Below the pieces are notes generated by a model, which saw only the letters and a list, made by a program, of their open reading frames with translations, did no database searches and was not told the DNA's origin. This document shows, one piece after another, positions 18,183-28,155 of a stretch of 64,000 nt of DNA. This DNA is from an uncultured Clostridia bacterium. GTDB lineage: Bacteria; Bacillota; Clostridia; Oscillospirales; Acutalibacteraceae. The first letter of the stretch is position 1. Each line of letters opens with the position of its first letter. The stretch covers positions 58,184 to 122,183 of the forward strand of contig CANRNQ010000004.1 of NCBI GenBank assembly GCA_947632045.1, given 5' to 3'. Position numbers and translations under genes: made by a program.

Positions 18183-21100
18183 TTATTCGTCAATGCCCGC
18201 GCCGTCGCCGTAATCGTCAAATTCGTCGTTATCCTCGGTGTAGAACGAGGAGTCGTCGAGCATATTTTCGTCATCGTCGTCCTCGTCGACGATAAAGCTG
18301 TCAAGAGTCGCGTCGGTTGCAACGGCGTCCCCTATTTCAAGGTCGTCGTCGGCAACGACAACCGGAATATCATCGTCGTCAAAGTTCTGGCGAAGATCGA
18401 TCTCTTCATTATTTTTATCGAGCACCTTTACGTCGAGTCCGAGCGATTGCAGCTCCTTGACAAGAACCTTAAACGACTCCGGAACGCCCGACTGAGGAAT
18501 GTTTTGTCCCTTGACTATGGCCTCATAAGCCTTAACTCTTCCTACAACGTCGTCGGACTTGATGGTCAGTATCTCTTGGAGAGTGTAGGCCGCGCCGTAC
18601 GCCTCTAAGGCCCATACCTCCATTTCGCCGAAGCGCTGTCCGCCGAACTGAGCCTTACCGCCGAGCGGCTGCTGAGTTACGAGCGAATACGGTCCGGTAG
18701 AGCGGGCGTGGATCTTATCGTCAACAAGGTGGTGCAGCTTGAGGTAATACATATATCCCACCGTAACGGGGTTGTCAAAGTATTCGCCGGTTCTGCCGTC
18801 CTTAAGCCAGGTTTTGCCGTCCTCGCTGAGTCCCGCCTGCTTGAAGGCCTCGAATATATCGGATTCGTGAGCGCCGTCGAAAACAGGGGTCATAATGTGC
18901 CAGCCGAGCGCCTTTGCGGCGTAGCCGAGGTGGACCTCAAGCACCTGACCTATATTCATACGCGACGGAACGCCGAGCGGGTTCAAAACGATATCGAGCG
19001 GGGTGCCGTCCGGCAGGAAGGGCATATCCTCGACGGGGAGTATTCTTGACACAACGCCCTTGTTTCCGTGGCGACCTGCCATTTTGTCACCGACCGAGAT
19101 CTTTCTCTTCTGCGCGAGATAGCATCTTACAACCTTGTTTACTCCCGGCTGGAGCTCGTCGTGGCTGTTTTCTCTTGTAAAGACCTTTACGTCAACGACT
19201 ATTCCGCTTTCACCGTGGGGCACGCGCAGCGAGGTATCTCTTACCTCTCTTGCTTTTTCGCCGAATATCGCACGGAGAAGTCTTTCCTCGGCGGTCAGCT
19301 CGGTTTCTCCCTTCGGGGTTACCTTTCCGACGAGAATATCGCCGGCGTGCACCTCCGCGCCGATATGGATTATGCCCTCCTCATCAAGATCCTTGAGCAT
19401 ATCCTCGCCGACCTGCGGAATGTCCCTTGTTATCTCCTCCGCGCCGAGCTTTGTATCTCTCGCCTCGATTTCGTATTCCTCTATATGAATTGAGGTGTAA
19501 ACGTCGTCTCTCACTATTTTTTCGCTTATCAAAACAGCGTCCTCGTAGTTATAGCCCTCCCATGTCATAAAGCCGATGAGGGCGTTCTTGCCGAGGCTTA
19601 TCTCGCCGTGATCCGTCGCCGGGCCGTCGGCCAAAACGTCGTTTGCGTGAACGCGCTGTCCCTTTTCAACGACTGGTATCTGGTTGAAGCAGGTGCCCTG
19701 GTTGGAGCGCATAAACTTCGTTATCGCAAAGTTCTGTATTCTGCCGCTGTCATACTGCACGACTACCTTGTCCGCGCAAACGTCAAGGACAACTCCGTCC
19801 TCCTCCGAGAGCACGCAAACTCCCGAGTCAACGCCCGCCTTATACTCCATGCCTGTGCCGACTATCGGCGCTTGAGTCTTTAAAAGCGGAACCGCCTGGC
19901 GCTGCATATTCGCTCCCATGAGGGCGCGGTTGGCGTCGTCGTTTTCAAGGAAGGGTATCATCGCGGTAGCGACCGACACAACCATCTTAGGCGAAACGTC
20001 CATATAATCGAAGCGCTCCGCTTCGAGCTCGACAAACTCGTCCCTGTATCTGCCGTTTACCTTAGCGTTTTTAAAGCGGTTGTTCTCGTCGAGCGGCTCG
20101 TTAGCCTGAGCCACTATAAATTCGTCCTCGACGTCCGCCGTCATATATACGGTTTCCTTTGTTACTATTCCGGTTTCCTTGTCTACCTTTCGGAAGGGCG
20201 CTTCTATAAAGCCGTACTCGTTGATTCTCGCGAATGACGCAAGATATGAGATAAGTCCGATGTTAGGCCCTTCAGGCGTTTCGATAGGGCACATTCTGCC
20301 GTAGTGGCTATAATGAACGTCGCGCACCTCAAATCCGGCGCGATCCCTTGAAAGTCCGCCCGGTCCGAGCGCCGAAAGACGTCTTTTGTGCGTAAGCTCC
20401 GCGAGCGGGTTTGTCTGATCCATAAACTGCGACAGCGGCGACGAGCCGAAAAATTCCTTTATAGCCGCTGTTACGGGTCTGATATTTATGAGAGAATTGG
20501 GCGAGAGCCCCTCTGCATCCTGCGCCTGGAGCGACATTCTCTCTCTTATCACTCTTTCAAGCCTTGAAAAGCCTATTCTAAACTGATTTTGCAAAAGCTC
20601 GCCTACGCTGCGTATGCGGCGGTTGCCAAGATGGTCTATATCGTCCGTATTTCCCACCCCGCAGGCGAGGCAGTTCATATAGTTTATGCTTGCGAATATA
20701 TCGTCTATCGTTATGTGGTTTGGAATGAGCTCCGCCTTTCTCGCTCTGAGCGCCTCCTTGAGCGCCTCCTCGTCGTCGCCGCACTCGTCGAGTATCTCGC
20801 AAAGCACGGAGTAGCTGACCTTTTCGTTCAGCTCGCACTCCTCGTCCGCGTCAAAGCTGACATATTTCGATATATCGACCATTCCGTTTGAAATGACCTT
20901 GACCTCGCGACCCTCTACGTCGAGATAAGCGATGTTCACTCCGGCATCCTCTATCTCGAGGGCGAGCTCCTTGTTTATTACCGAGCCGGGCATCGCAATA
21001 ACCTCGCCCGTGCGCGGGTTTACTACCGGCTGAGAGAGGATATTCCCCTTGAGCCTGTCGGCTATGCCGAGCTTTTTATTGTATTTATATCTGCCCACGC

Positions 21101-21911
21101 GGGACATATCGTATCTTCTTGAATCAAAGAAGAGGTTGTTTATGTGCGTGCGCGCGCTGTCAAGGGTAGGCGGCTCGCTCGGGCGGAGCTTGCGGTAAAC
21201 CTCGAGCATACCCTCCTCGACGCTGTTGCAGTTATCCTTCTCTATGGTTGCGAGCATTCTCTCGTCCTCGCCGAAGAAGTCGAGTATCTCCTGATTTGTT
21301 CCGAGTCCGAGCGCTCTGATGAGTACCGTGATGGGAATTTTTCTGTTTTTATCTATTCTTACATAGAAAACATCGTTTACGTCGTTTTCATATTCAAGCC
21401 ACGCGCCTCTGTTTGGGATAACAGTGTTCGAGAACAGCTTTTTGCCGGTCTTGTCGTACTCCATTTTGTAGTAAACGCCCGGTGAACGAACGAGCTGTGA
21501 TACTATTACGCGCTCAGCGCCGTTTATGACGAAGGTGCCGCTCGGGGTCATAAGCGGAAAATCGCCCATAAACACGTTTGACTCCTTGATCTCTCCCGTT
21601 TCTTTATTAAGTAGACGGGCGGTAACGCGCAGCGGCGCAGCGTAGGTCGCGTCCCTTTCCTTGCACTCTATAACGCTGTAGTTCGGGTGATCAACATCCA
21701 GTGTGTAGTCCACAAAGTCAAGGACGAGATTTCCGTTGTGGTCGGTTATACCCGACACGTCCCGAAAAGCCTCTTTCAGTCCCTTCTCTAAAAACCACTT
21801 GTAGGATTCCTTCTGCACCTCAATGAGGTTAGGCATTTCGATGACCTCATCAATTTTAGCAAAGCTCATCCTCTCTCTGCTGCCAAGTTTAACAGGCTTG
21901 ACATTTACCAT
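18183..21911 (-). CDS. rpoB: DNA-directed RNA polymerase subunit beta
   Basis: 1242 residues. Clear family motifs include [20 protein letters not shown] (fork and rifampicin region upstream), [20 protein letters not shown] (rifampicin pocket), [20 protein letters not shown] and [10 protein letters not shown]. The C-terminus carries an unusually acidic tail of Asp and Glu (the last 60 residues or so). The start [12 protein letters not shown] is chosen because TTGGAG lies 10 bases before its ATG; a TTG seven codons upstream has no ribosome site. Unlike the common arrangement, rplJ-rplL does not precede it here. Confidence 0.98.
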   Translation of the reverse strand: MVNVKPVKLGSRERMSFAKIDEVIEMPNLIEVQKESYKWFLEKGLKEAFRDVSGITDHNGNLVLDFVDYTLDVDHPNYSVIECKERDATYAAPLRVTARLLNKETGEIKESNVFMGDFPLMTPSGTFVINGAERVIVSQLVRSPGVYYKMEYDKTGKKLFSNTVIPNRGAWLEYENDVNDVFYVRIDKNRKIPITVLIRALGLGTNQEILDFFGEDERMLATIEKDNCNSVEEGMLEVYRKLRPSEPPTLDSARTHINNLFFDSRRYDMSRVGRYKYNKKLGIADRLKGNILSQPVVNPRTGEVIAMPGSVINKELALEIEDAGVNIAYLDVEGREVKVISNGMVDISKYVSFDADEECELNEKVSYSVLCEILDECGDDEEALKEALRARKAELIPNHITIDDIFASINYMNCLACGVGNTDDIDHLGNRRIRSVGELLQNQFRIGFSRLERVIRERMSLQAQDAEGLSPNSLINIRPVTAAIKEFFGSSPLSQFMDQTNPLAELTHKRRLSALGPGGLSRDRAGFEVRDVHYSHYGRMCPIETPEGPNIGLISYLASFARINEYGFIEAPFRKVDKETGIVTKETVYMTADVEDEFIVAQANEPLDENNRFKNAKVNGRYRDEFVELEAERFDYMDVSPKMVVSVATAMIPFLENDDANRALMGANMQRQAVPLLKTQAPIVGTGMEYKAGVDSGVCVLSEEDGVVLDVCADKVVVQYDSGRIQNFAITKFMRSNQGTCFNQIPVVEKGQRVHANDVLADGPATDHGEISLGKNALIGFMTWEGYNYEDAVLISEKIVRDDVYTSIHIEEYEIEARDTKLGAEEITRDIPQVGEDMLKDLDEEGIIHIGAEVHAGDILVGKVTPKGETELTAEERLLRAIFGEKAREVRDTSLRVPHGESGIVVDVKVFTRENSHDELQPGVNKVVRCYLAQKRKISVGDKMAGRHGNKGVVSRILPVEDMPFLPDGTPLDIVLNPLGVPSRMNIGQVLEVHLGYAAKALGWHIMTPVFDGAHESDIFEAFKQAGLSEDGKTWLKDGRTGEYFDNPVTVGYMYYLKLHHLVDDKIHARSTGPYSLVTQQPLGGKAQFGGQRFGEMEVWALEAYGAAYTLQEILTIKSDDVVGRVKAYEAIVKGQNIPQSGVPESFKVLVKELQSLGLDVKVLDKNNEEIDLRQNFDDDDIPVVVADDDLEIGDAVATDATLDSFIVDEDDDDENMLDDSSFYTEDNDEFDDYGDGAGIDE

Positions 21912-22124
21912 TGGGCGTTCACTCCAATCCAAAATTTCTAAGATTCCAACCGACCGGCACTATCCGTAAAAATCACGTTTTTCGACCTTGTGCTTTCCCC
22001 TTTTATCGACGAGAGCGCGAAAAATTTTTTTGAAAAAACACTTGATTTTTTGTTCACTTTGTGATAATATTTCCGCAAGGAAATATAAAAGCGGATACTA
22101 TATACCATTATGTTGCATTTTACA

Positions 22125-22154
22125 AGTATACAACATTTTCCGTAGCTTGTCAAT
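22125..22154 (-). promoter_or_regulatory. Promoter of rpoBC
   Basis: Minus strand: TTGACA, 18 bases, TATACT, about 214 bases before the rpoB start. The long AT-rich leader (21912-22124) has no motif I recognise. Confidence 0.72.
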
Positions 22155-22206
22155 GAAGCTTCGGAAAAAATTCACCATTTGTTAATATTTGTGATGGAAT
22201 AAACGA

Positions 22207-22242
22207 CCGCAGGCTCGTTGCGACGCCTGCGGTTTCTTTTTT
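22207..22242 (+). terminator. Terminator hairpin with a plus-strand T tract
   Basis: CCGCAGGC and GCCTGCGG form an 8-bp stem followed on the plus strand by TTTCTTTTTT. No plus-strand gene lies upstream. Read on the minus strand it is just past spoVAC but has only a weak T tract. Confidence 0.6.
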
Positions 22243-22286
22243 GGAATTAAATTGTACTCCCGGTTGGGTTGATTGATTTACTTGCC

Positions 22287-22730
22287 TTAAAGCTGCGTAA
22301 ACAGAAAATATATCAGTCCGTATATCACCGACGCGAGCGTACCGTACACTATTACCGGGCCGGCTATAATAAACATTTTGGCTCCCAGCCCCAGCACATA
22401 GCCCTCGGATTTGAACTCTATCGCTGGAGCCACCACCGAGTTTGCAAAGCCTGTTATGGGCACAAGGCTGCCCGCACCCGCGTGCTTTGCTATCTTATCG
22501 TACCAGCCCGCCGCCGTCAGCGCCGCTCCGAGGAATACAAGACTAACGGACACCACCGCAGAGGCTGTTTCCTTGTCGAGTCCCAGTCCAATATAGTTGT
22601 TCATCAGTATCTGCCCTATCAGGCAAAAGCCGCCTCCGAACAGAAACGCCTTCAGGCAATCGAGCAGCAGCGGGCTGTTCGGGGAGGCTTTTTCCGCCAT
22701 TTTTGAATATTCCTGTTTTGATACCTTCAT
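22287..22730 (-). CDS. spoVAC: Stage V sporulation protein AC
   Basis: Inner spore membrane protein of the SpoVA channel that moves dipicolinic acid into the spore core. 147 residues with several membrane helices. Family signatures: LDCLKAFLFGGGFCLIGQIL, GAGSLVPITGFANSVVAPAI and FKSEGYVLGLGAKMFIIAGP. The start MKVSKQEYSKM follows GAGGTG by 7 bases; an upstream in-frame extension has no site. spoVAD and spoVAE are not next to it in this window. Confidence 0.93.
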   Translation of the reverse strand: MKVSKQEYSKMAEKASPNSPLLLDCLKAFLFGGGFCLIGQILMNNYIGLGLDKETASAVVSVSLVFLGAALTAAGWYDKIAKHAGAGSLVPITGFANSVVAPAIEFKSEGYVLGLGAKMFIIAGPVIVYGTLASVIYGLIYFLFTQL

Positions 22731-22817
22731 CCGTTTCACCTCATGTGTATTATTGCCTGAAACGGAAATTATATACATTGGCCGTTTTGCTCAGTTTAGG
22801 CTAAGGAGCAAGGGCGA

Positions 22818-23045
22818 GGCTCGTTCTTATTTGCACCTGCGGTTCGGGGCGGCGCGGTGGGGTTCGGGCGGCGGCCGGCGCGGCGCAGCCGCGCGGAAAA
22901 ACGCGGCGGGGCAGGGTATTTCCCCGTTGCAGGCAGGTTTGAGCCGCGTTTTTTGCGAATTTCCGCCGTGGGCGGAAATTCGCGGCCGCCGCCCGAAGCC
23001 CATCGCGCCTAAGCCTCAACGCCCGAAGCTTCTGCGGAGCGAGCC
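22818..23045. repeat. Cloverleaf repeat, copy 3 (core 22863-22997)
   Basis: Core stem TTCGGGCGGCGGCC (22863) with GGCCGCCGCCCGAA (22984): relative to other copies an A-to-G change on one side is matched by T-to-C on the other. Left hairpin GCGGC/GCCGC, central stem AAAAACGCGG/CCGCGTTTTT, right hairpin AATTTCCGCC/GGCGGAAATT. Outer repeat GGCTCG/CGAGCC. An extra partial core (GGTTCGGGGCGGCG) stands just left of it. Confidence 0.82.
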
Positions 23046-23054
23046 CTGAGAGCT

Positions 23055-23429
23055 CTACACTACCCTCCTTGCAGCAAGTCTGCCGAGCACAGCGCCGGAT
23101 ATACACAAAACAAGGCTCAGCACAATATATAACGCAGCCATAAACCCCCTGCCGCCTTGCAGCATATCCCCGCTTTCAAGAGCGAAGGTGGAAAAGGTTG
23201 TAAAGCCGCCGCATACGCCCGTCTTTAAAAACAGCGTCAACGGAGAGTCAGCCGAGCCGCTGTCTGTGGAAAATTGAGATATAACGCCTATCGCAAACGA
23301 GCCGATAAAATTTATAAGCAGGGTGACGATTGGAAACGACGTTATATTTTGAAAAGGGATAAGGCCGAGTAAATATCTAGCGGCAGCTCCTAAAAAGCCG
23401 CCCAAGCCCACCATAAGACAATTATACAT
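23055..23429 (-). CDS. crcB: Fluoride efflux channel FluC/CrcB
   Basis: 124-residue membrane protein with four helices, normal for a Fluc subunit, which dimerises to export fluoride. Motifs: GLGGFLGAAARYLLG at the N-terminus, TLLINFIGSFAIGVI, and FLKTGVCGGFTTFSTFALES, which carries the Phe/Thr polar-track region. Strong GGAGGAG site before the ATG. I looked for a fluoride riboswitch upstream and saw none. Only one crcB gene is present, suggesting a homodimer. Confidence 0.93.
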   Translation of the reverse strand: MYNCLMVGLGGFLGAAARYLLGLIPFQNITSFPIVTLLINFIGSFAIGVISQFSTDSGSADSPLTLFLKTGVCGGFTTFSTFALESGDMLQGGRGFMAALYIVLSLVLCISGAVLGRLAARRVV

Positions 23430-23458
23430 ATTCTACTCCTCCAAAAAAGCCATGACTA

Positions 23459-23490
23459 TGAAAAGGAGCCGCTGCAACTCCAGCGGCCCC
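23459..23490 (-). terminator. Terminator of pduL
   Basis: On the minus strand GGGGCCGCTG and CAGCGGCTCC pair with a 6-base loop, followed by TTTTC; 18 bases past the pduL stop. Confidence 0.82.
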
Positions 23491-23507
23491 AAAAAACATC
23501 GTAATAA

Positions 23508-24077
23508 TTATACTATTACCTCGCCGTCAACCGTTCCCGCAAGTCCGGCCGCGTTCGATTCGTCGGTGTCTATGTGCATAGCGGGAGCGAACTTCTCGCT
23601 GACCCTTACGACAACATCATCAAATATGAGGCTCCTGCCTCCCGGCTCCCCGACCTTTACGCTTACTATCTGCTTATCCTCAACGCCAAATTCCTTCGCG
23701 TTTTCGGGGGTAAAGTGAATGTGTCTTTTAGCCGCGATAACTCCGCAGTCGATCTCCTTTTCACCCTTTGGTCCCACCAGTTTACAGCCGGGTGTGCCGG
23801 CAATATCGCCCGACTCTCTGACCGGCGCGGCTATTCCAAGCTTGCGCGCGTCGGTAAGAGCTACCTCTACCTGATCGGCGGGTCTTACCGGGCCGAGGAT
23901 AGACATGGTAAGCTCTCCCTTGGGGCCCACTACCGTTACCTTTTCAACGCAGGCAAACTGACCCGGCTGAGAAAGATCCTTCTTGTTTGTGAGCTCCGCA
24001 CCCTTGCCGAAAAGGGTTTCGAGCGTATCCTGAGTGACGTGAAGATGTCTTGCGGACGTTTCAACCATTACTTTCAT
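23508..24077 (-). CDS. pduL: Phosphate propanoyltransferase PduL-type phosphotransacylase
   Basis: Converts acyl-CoA plus phosphate to acyl-phosphate. 189 residues with the two-barrel PduL pattern: VETSARHLHVTQDTLETLFG at the N-terminus, GVIAAKRHIHFTPENAKEFG, and APAMHIDTDESNAAGLAG. The His residues in these motifs bind the two zinc ions. No encapsulation peptide or microcompartment shell genes are seen, so this is probably the cytosolic enzyme that replaces Pta in acetate metabolism in some Clostridia (inference). GGAGAG precedes the ATG. Confidence 0.92.
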   Translation of the reverse strand: MKVMVETSARHLHVTQDTLETLFGKGAELTNKKDLSQPGQFACVEKVTVVGPKGELTMSILGPVRPADQVEVALTDARKLGIAAPVRESGDIAGTPGCKLVGPKGEKEIDCGVIAAKRHIHFTPENAKEFGVEDKQIVSVKVGEPGGRSLIFDDVVVRVSEKFAPAMHIDTDESNAAGLAGTVDGEVIV

Positions 24078-24116
24078 TTTAAACTCTCCGTTCCTTTTTA
24101 TATTTTATTTTCTTAT

Positions 24117-24145
24117 ATATTACTACTGTCCGGACTTATTTTCAA
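24117..24145 (-). promoter_or_regulatory. Promoter of pduL
   Basis: Minus strand: TTGAAA, 17 bases, TAATAT, about 40 bases before the pduL start. Confidence 0.65.
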
Positions 24146-24193
24146 GGGAATTTTTCACCGTGCAAGGTATTTTTGCCGTGAGATTTATATTTT

Positions 24194-25270
24194 TTACAGC
24201 TCTATCTCAGGAAAGCCCACGCCAAACGCTGTGCCCGCCGTTATGCAGACAGCGTCCTTATAATCCTTAAAATACAGCGCCGCCGCAGTCGAATCGTGCA
24301 GCAGGCGGATTTTTATTTTTCTGCGCAGCATACCCGAAAGCTCGTTTTCAAGGTACTCCGCATAATTGCCGCATATGGCGCACAGCTTGGCGTAGCCCGC
24401 CCTGTCGCTGTGCAATTTTCCGTCGCAGACGTAGTTAGCTATACTTATTACCACCTCGTCGCCAACATCTTCTAAAGTCTCAACATTTTTTATGGTTTTG
24501 AATATACAACTCCTTAAATATAAATTGAGGTGCTCCGCCTCTTCCCTCGCCGAGCCGTCGCCCGCCATAGTCGCCTGCATATATTTTGAAGGCAGGCTGT
24601 CGAGCATCTTTATCTCCACGATTTCCCCGCCGCGCTTTGTAATTATACTTCGCTTTAAATTTGTTTGCCCGAAATCGAAAACGACAAACACTCCGTCGTC
24701 TGGCTTTATCTGCGAGGCTCCGCCCATTATTCCTATATATGTCGCATTGTCGAAAAGTATAAAATCATACGGCTCCACTCCCGCGGCTTCAAAAACCGAA
24801 GTCGCCTCCGCCTTCAGCACCGCTCCGAGCGCTCCGCTCATAAGCCCGCCCACGAGAATAACGCGCTTCACGTTTTTCCAATACTCCCAGCAGTCGACGT
24901 TCCAATCTTTTCTCGCCTCGCGGTTTTCGCTCTCGCCGAGCTTTAGTGTGAGAAAAATTATTCCGAGCCGCCTGCCGAATTTCCTCGCTATTTCCATTGC
25001 GTAGGAGTCGCCGTCGGCAAGCCTTTTTACAAAACCGGCGACCGCTTTTCTGTCGCTTACGTCCTCCGCGCTTATGCCCTTGCTCCTTGCGGCGCTTCTT
25101 ATCTCCTCTGCTATCACGCGGGTACTGAATATCTCCATCGCCGTCTTTCCCTCAAGCTCATCTTCAATGCCGTAAATCGGCAGCTTTGCTATCGGCACCC
25201 TGTTTATTGAGCAGGAGCTGTCTGTATATTCGCTCCCTCTCGGGGATATTTTTATAAAAGGATTTTTCAT
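24194..25270 (-). CDS. ASKHA-fold ATPase / sugar-kinase-like protein, unrecognised
   Basis: 358 residues. The central VFVVFDFGQTNLKRSIITKR resembles the phosphate-1 loop of the hexokinase/actin/Hsp70 fold, RVILVGGLMSGALGAVL looks like a glycine-rich hairpin segment, and the C-terminal RLLHDSTAAALYFKDYKDAV has the His-Asp-Ser/Thr-Ala pattern seen where ASKHA proteins close on nucleotide. The order is odd, because about 190 residues precede the phosphate-1 loop. I do not recognise the family and cannot name a substrate. Monocistronic on the minus strand. Confidence 0.6.
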   Translation of the reverse strand: MKNPFIKISPRGSEYTDSSCSINRVPIAKLPIYGIEDELEGKTAMEIFSTRVIAEEIRSAARSKGISAEDVSDRKAVAGFVKRLADGDSYAMEIARKFGRRLGIIFLTLKLGESENREARKDWNVDCWEYWKNVKRVILVGGLMSGALGAVLKAEATSVFEAAGVEPYDFILFDNATYIGIMGGASQIKPDDGVFVVFDFGQTNLKRSIITKRGGEIVEIKMLDSLPSKYMQATMAGDGSAREEAEHLNLYLRSCIFKTIKNVETLEDVGDEVVISIANYVCDGKLHSDRAGYAKLCAICGNYAEYLENELSGMLRRKIKIRLLHDSTAAALYFKDYKDAVCITAGTAFGVGFPEIEL

Positions 25271-25399
25271 ATGATCACCGAATTATCTTTCATTATATAA
25301 GGATTATACAATAATTCGAGCTTTTTTTCAATATTGAGCCTTGCAAACCGAGGGGTGATATATTATAACTATACTATAATTATTTGTCGCCGCTTTCCG

Positions 25400-25602
25400 A
25401 CTGCCGCAGTAACAGTCTCGGTTACGTTGAATGGGCGATATGGATTCGGGCGGCGACCGGCGCGGCGGGGCAGGGTCGCTGCTCTGCCCGAAAAAGCCTG
25501 CCGCCGCGTTTTTGCAAATTTCAGCCGCAGGCGGAAATTTGCGGGTCGCCGCCCGATCCGCTCTGTCGCCGACACAGAGAAAAAACGGGTCTATGCGGCA
25601 GT
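25400..25602. repeat. Cloverleaf repeat, copy 4 (core 25446-25556), left arm lost
   Basis: Core stem TCGGGCGGCGACC (25446) with GGTCGCCGCCCGA (25544, one bulged G). The central stem CGCGGCGG/CCGCCGCG and right hairpin (AAATTTC with GGAAATTT) remain, but no separate left hairpin is present. Outer repeat ACTGCCGCA (25400) and TGCGGCAGT (25594). It lies between divergent genes. Confidence 0.8.
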
Positions 25603-25655
25603 CCACCTCAAAAGCAAAGCGCAACAAAAACATAATGATCCTCGGAGTGTTCAAA

Positions 25656-26540
25656 TTGATAATTGAAAGCTGTAAGCTCTGTCCGCGCGAATGCGGCGGT
25701 TACAGAGATGATGAAATCGGTAAAGGCATATGCGGAGCAAGGGCTGTCGCGGAGGTCGCGCGAATAGCGCCGCACTTTGGCGAAGAACCGTGCATAAGCG
25801 GCATACGCGGCAGCGGAGCGGTATTTTTCAGCCGCTGCGTTATGAAATGCCTGTTCTGCCAAAATTACGATATTTCGCACGGCGGCTTCGGCAAAGCCGT
25901 AACGGCGGGCGCTCTCGCCGAAAAATACAAGATGCTGGAGGATATGGGCGTGCACAACATAAACCTCGTAAACGGCACGCATTACATTCCGCAGATATGC
26001 GAGAGCCTTAAAATTTATAAGCCGTCAATTCCAATCGTGTTCAACTGCGGCGGCTATGAAAAGCCGGAAAGCCTGAAGCTGCTGCAAGGTCTTGTGGACG
26101 TATATCTGCCGGACTTTAAATATGCCGACGACGAGCTCGCGTATGAATATTCGGGAGTAAGAAATTACAAGGAAACCGCCGAACGAGCAATAGCGGAAAT
26201 GATACGTCAGACGGGAAAACCGCGATTTGACGGCGACGGAATGATAACTGGCGGCACGGTCATACGCCACCTTGTGCTGCCTTCGGCGACAAGAAATTCA
26301 ATCGAGGTGCTCAAAACCATAAAGTCGCGCTTTGGCGACTCTGCGCTCGTCAGTCTTATGGCGCAATATACGCCGTGCGGCGAGGCGCTCGCGCACAAGA
26401 AGCTGAGCCGCAAAATTACTGCGCGAGAATATCAGCGGGTGCTCGATACGCTGTTTGAGCTCGAGCTTGACGGCTATGTGCAGGAGCTTGAATCGTCCGG
26501 CGAAGAATTTATACCCGATTTTGACCTTACCGGCGTTTAA
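25656..26540 (+). CDS. Radical SAM protein, pyruvate-formate-lyase-activase-like
   Basis: 294 residues. An N-terminal Cys set (CKLCPRECGGYRDDEIGKGI) precedes the radical SAM motif CVMKCLFCQNYDISHGGFG (CxxxCxxC, near residue 65). Later segments YLPDFKYADDELAYEYSGV and TGGTVIRHLVLPSATRNSIE match the uncharacterised PflA-related family (COG1313). Substrate unknown. I chose the TTG at 25656 because CGGAG lies 8 bases before it; an ATG at 25635 in frame has no site. A far longer upstream frame runs through the repeat and is not credible. Its end overlaps the convergent yqfD end by 4 bases. Confidence 0.85.
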   Translation: MIIESCKLCPRECGGYRDDEIGKGICGARAVAEVARIAPHFGEEPCISGIRGSGAVFFSRCVMKCLFCQNYDISHGGFGKAVTAGALAEKYKMLEDMGVHNINLVNGTHYIPQICESLKIYKPSIPIVFNCGGYEKPESLKLLQGLVDVYLPDFKYADDELAYEYSGVRNYKETAERAIAEMIRQTGKPRFDGDGMITGGTVIRHLVLPSATRNSIEVLKTIKSRFGDSALVSLMAQYTPCGEALAHKKLSRKITAREYQRVLDTLFELELDGYVQELESSGEEFIPDFDLTGV

Positions 26541-27787
26541 TTTGCCGTATCGCTTTCGCTCTGCGCGCCGGAGCCCTGCTCGTTTGCGGCTTCGTCCTCC
26601 GATCCCTCGTCAACCCCTATATAGCTTATCTCACCTATGTCCTCAACGCAGGTATATTTTGCGGTCAGGACGTAGGTATTATTTTTTATTTCGCCTTTAA
26701 GCTCGCGCTTTTTTATCTCGCAATTTTGCATATGAAACGCCTCGTAAAGCGCAAGCGCGGCAAGGCAGCTTTTGTGAGCCTCCTCCTTTGTCAGGCTTAT
26801 ATCATTCTCCTTGTATTCCGTGCAGTATTCGTTATATATATCGACCGGCATAACGCTGCCGCACGATATAAAATTAAGCCGCTCCCTTTGGCTTGTATAG
26901 CTTTCATACGGCACATAGCTCAAGCCGAGCGGAAGTCTGATACCTAAAAATTCAAGCATACTGCGTTGTGTGAAATTTCCGCTCGGCAAGCTCTGCTTGT
27001 AGCTCATGGGCTGCTCCACGGTTTTCTCGACGGTGGTTTCTGCGTAAACGCTGCCGATAGACGGGCTTAGAAAATCGCCGCCGCTTTCGGTGCTGACTAC
27101 GCCGCTCACGAGCAGATCTCCCTTTGTCACCGCGTCTCCGAGCTTTGCGATGCTCTCCCCGCTCTTTACGTCCATCTTTACTATCTGACCGTCCTTCTTC
27201 GCCTTGATGTTGCACGGTCGCACCTCCTCGCCCTTTGTGTCCTCGGGGGAGTATTTTTCGCTGACCGTGACCTTTGCCACGGTTCCCGTTATATTGACAG
27301 ACATCCAGCCGAACAAGCCGAGCTGCATCATTGTTTCGCGCTCTATCGTATCCGGCACGAGCGAATCCCGCCATGCTCCGCTGTGCAGTCCGTGATCCTT
27401 AAGCGCCTGCCTTATCTCATATTCGCTGACACGCGAGGTCGGCTCCACGTCGATCACCCAGACGAAGGACGTTAAAAAATAGCACAGCACGGCAAAGCAT
27501 AACGCTCCGGCGACAAGCCCGCTGCGCCGCCTGTTGTGCATATATATAAACGGAACGCCCCTTGTTTTTATCACCCTTATGTCAACGCCGCAGCGCGAGC
27601 CGAGCCGTTTCAGGGCTTCAAACTGCGACTTAGGCACTCTGCCTTTCACCGTGCCTCCACTGCCGCGCGTATCGTAGACATTGAGCCCCTTGCGCAGCGA
27701 AAGATTTATAAGGCGTTCGGGAAAGCTGCCGCTCGCCTCAAACTCAACGTAGCCCCGAATAAATCGCGTAATATCAAGAATGCTCAT
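26537..27787 (-). CDS. yqfD: Sporulation protein YqfD
   Basis: 416-residue membrane protein required for sporulation in Bacillus. It begins MSILDITRFIRGYVEFEASG, has a transmembrane helix near 90-110 (LVAGALCFAVLCYFLTSFVW), a WVIDVEPTSRVSEYEIRQAL segment that resembles a FtsQ/POTRA-type strand, then an acylphosphatase-like and barrel-rich extracellular part with VKSGESIAKLGDAVTKGDLL. Length is normal. The start is 9 bases after yqfC, behind AGGGTAGGG. The yqfC-yqfD order matches Bacillus. Confidence 0.93.
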   Translation of the reverse strand: MSILDITRFIRGYVEFEASGSFPERLINLSLRKGLNVYDTRGSGGTVKGRVPKSQFEALKRLGSRCGVDIRVIKTRGVPFIYMHNRRRSGLVAGALCFAVLCYFLTSFVWVIDVEPTSRVSEYEIRQALKDHGLHSGAWRDSLVPDTIERETMMQLGLFGWMSVNITGTVAKVTVSEKYSPEDTKGEEVRPCNIKAKKDGQIVKMDVKSGESIAKLGDAVTKGDLLVSGVVSTESGGDFLSPSIGSVYAETTVEKTVEQPMSYKQSLPSGNFTQRSMLEFLGIRLPLGLSYVPYESYTSQRERLNFISCGSVMPVDIYNEYCTEYKENDISLTKEEAHKSCLAALALYEAFHMQNCEIKKRELKGEIKNNTYVLTAKYTCVEDIGEISYIGVDEGSEDEAANEQGSGAQSESDTAN

Positions 27788-27795
27788 TTTAAGCC

Positions 27796-28071
27796 CTACC
27801 CTTCGTATTCTATCGAGGTTATGACCCCGCAGATGACGACCGAGCTGAGCGACAGGCATTTTATGCAAAGCCCTCTGCCGTTTACCGTTATCGCCGCTCC
27901 GCCGACGCTCACCCTGATAAGCAGACTGTCGTATTCGAGTATTCCCTTGCAGCCCTCTATCGTGACCTCAGTGTTGCCCTTCATTTCAAGAAATACCGAC
28001 GACGGCTTCAGCTCCTCTATCCTTGAAAAAAGGCCGTTTCGTAAAAAGCCGCCCTCCTGTTTTTCAGCCAT
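27796..28071 (-). CDS. yqfC: Sporulation protein YqfC
   Basis: 91 residues, the usual size. The segment NTEVTIEGCKGILEYDSLLI followed by RVSVGGAAITVNGRGLCI and LSSVVICGVITSIEYEG is the typical all-beta YqfC fold. A sporulation gene of unknown biochemical role, always upstream of yqfD. Start behind AGGGTG. Confidence 0.9.
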   Translation of the reverse strand: MAEKQEGGFLRNGLFSRIEELKPSSVFLEMKGNTEVTIEGCKGILEYDSLLIRVSVGGAAITVNGRGLCIKCLSLSSVVICGVITSIEYEG

Positions 28072-28155
28072 AAATTCACACCCTGCATAAAAACTGCGGC
28101 AAAGCTCATATAATCAACTGCCGTGTTAAAAAAATATGCCGTGGAGGCGGTCGTT

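Noticed and set aside
23430..23507. Fluoride riboswitch before crcB
   Set aside because: The gap is filled by the pduL terminator and the crcB ribosome site; no crcB-motif pseudoknot sequence is visible.
23508..24077. Bacterial microcompartment locus around pduL
   Set aside because: No shell proteins, no encapsulation peptide, and the neighbours are unrelated.
25431..25655. In-frame upstream extension of the radical SAM gene
   Set aside because: The extension runs through cloverleaf copy 4; the family begins at the first Cys motif and a ribosome site supports the start at 25656.
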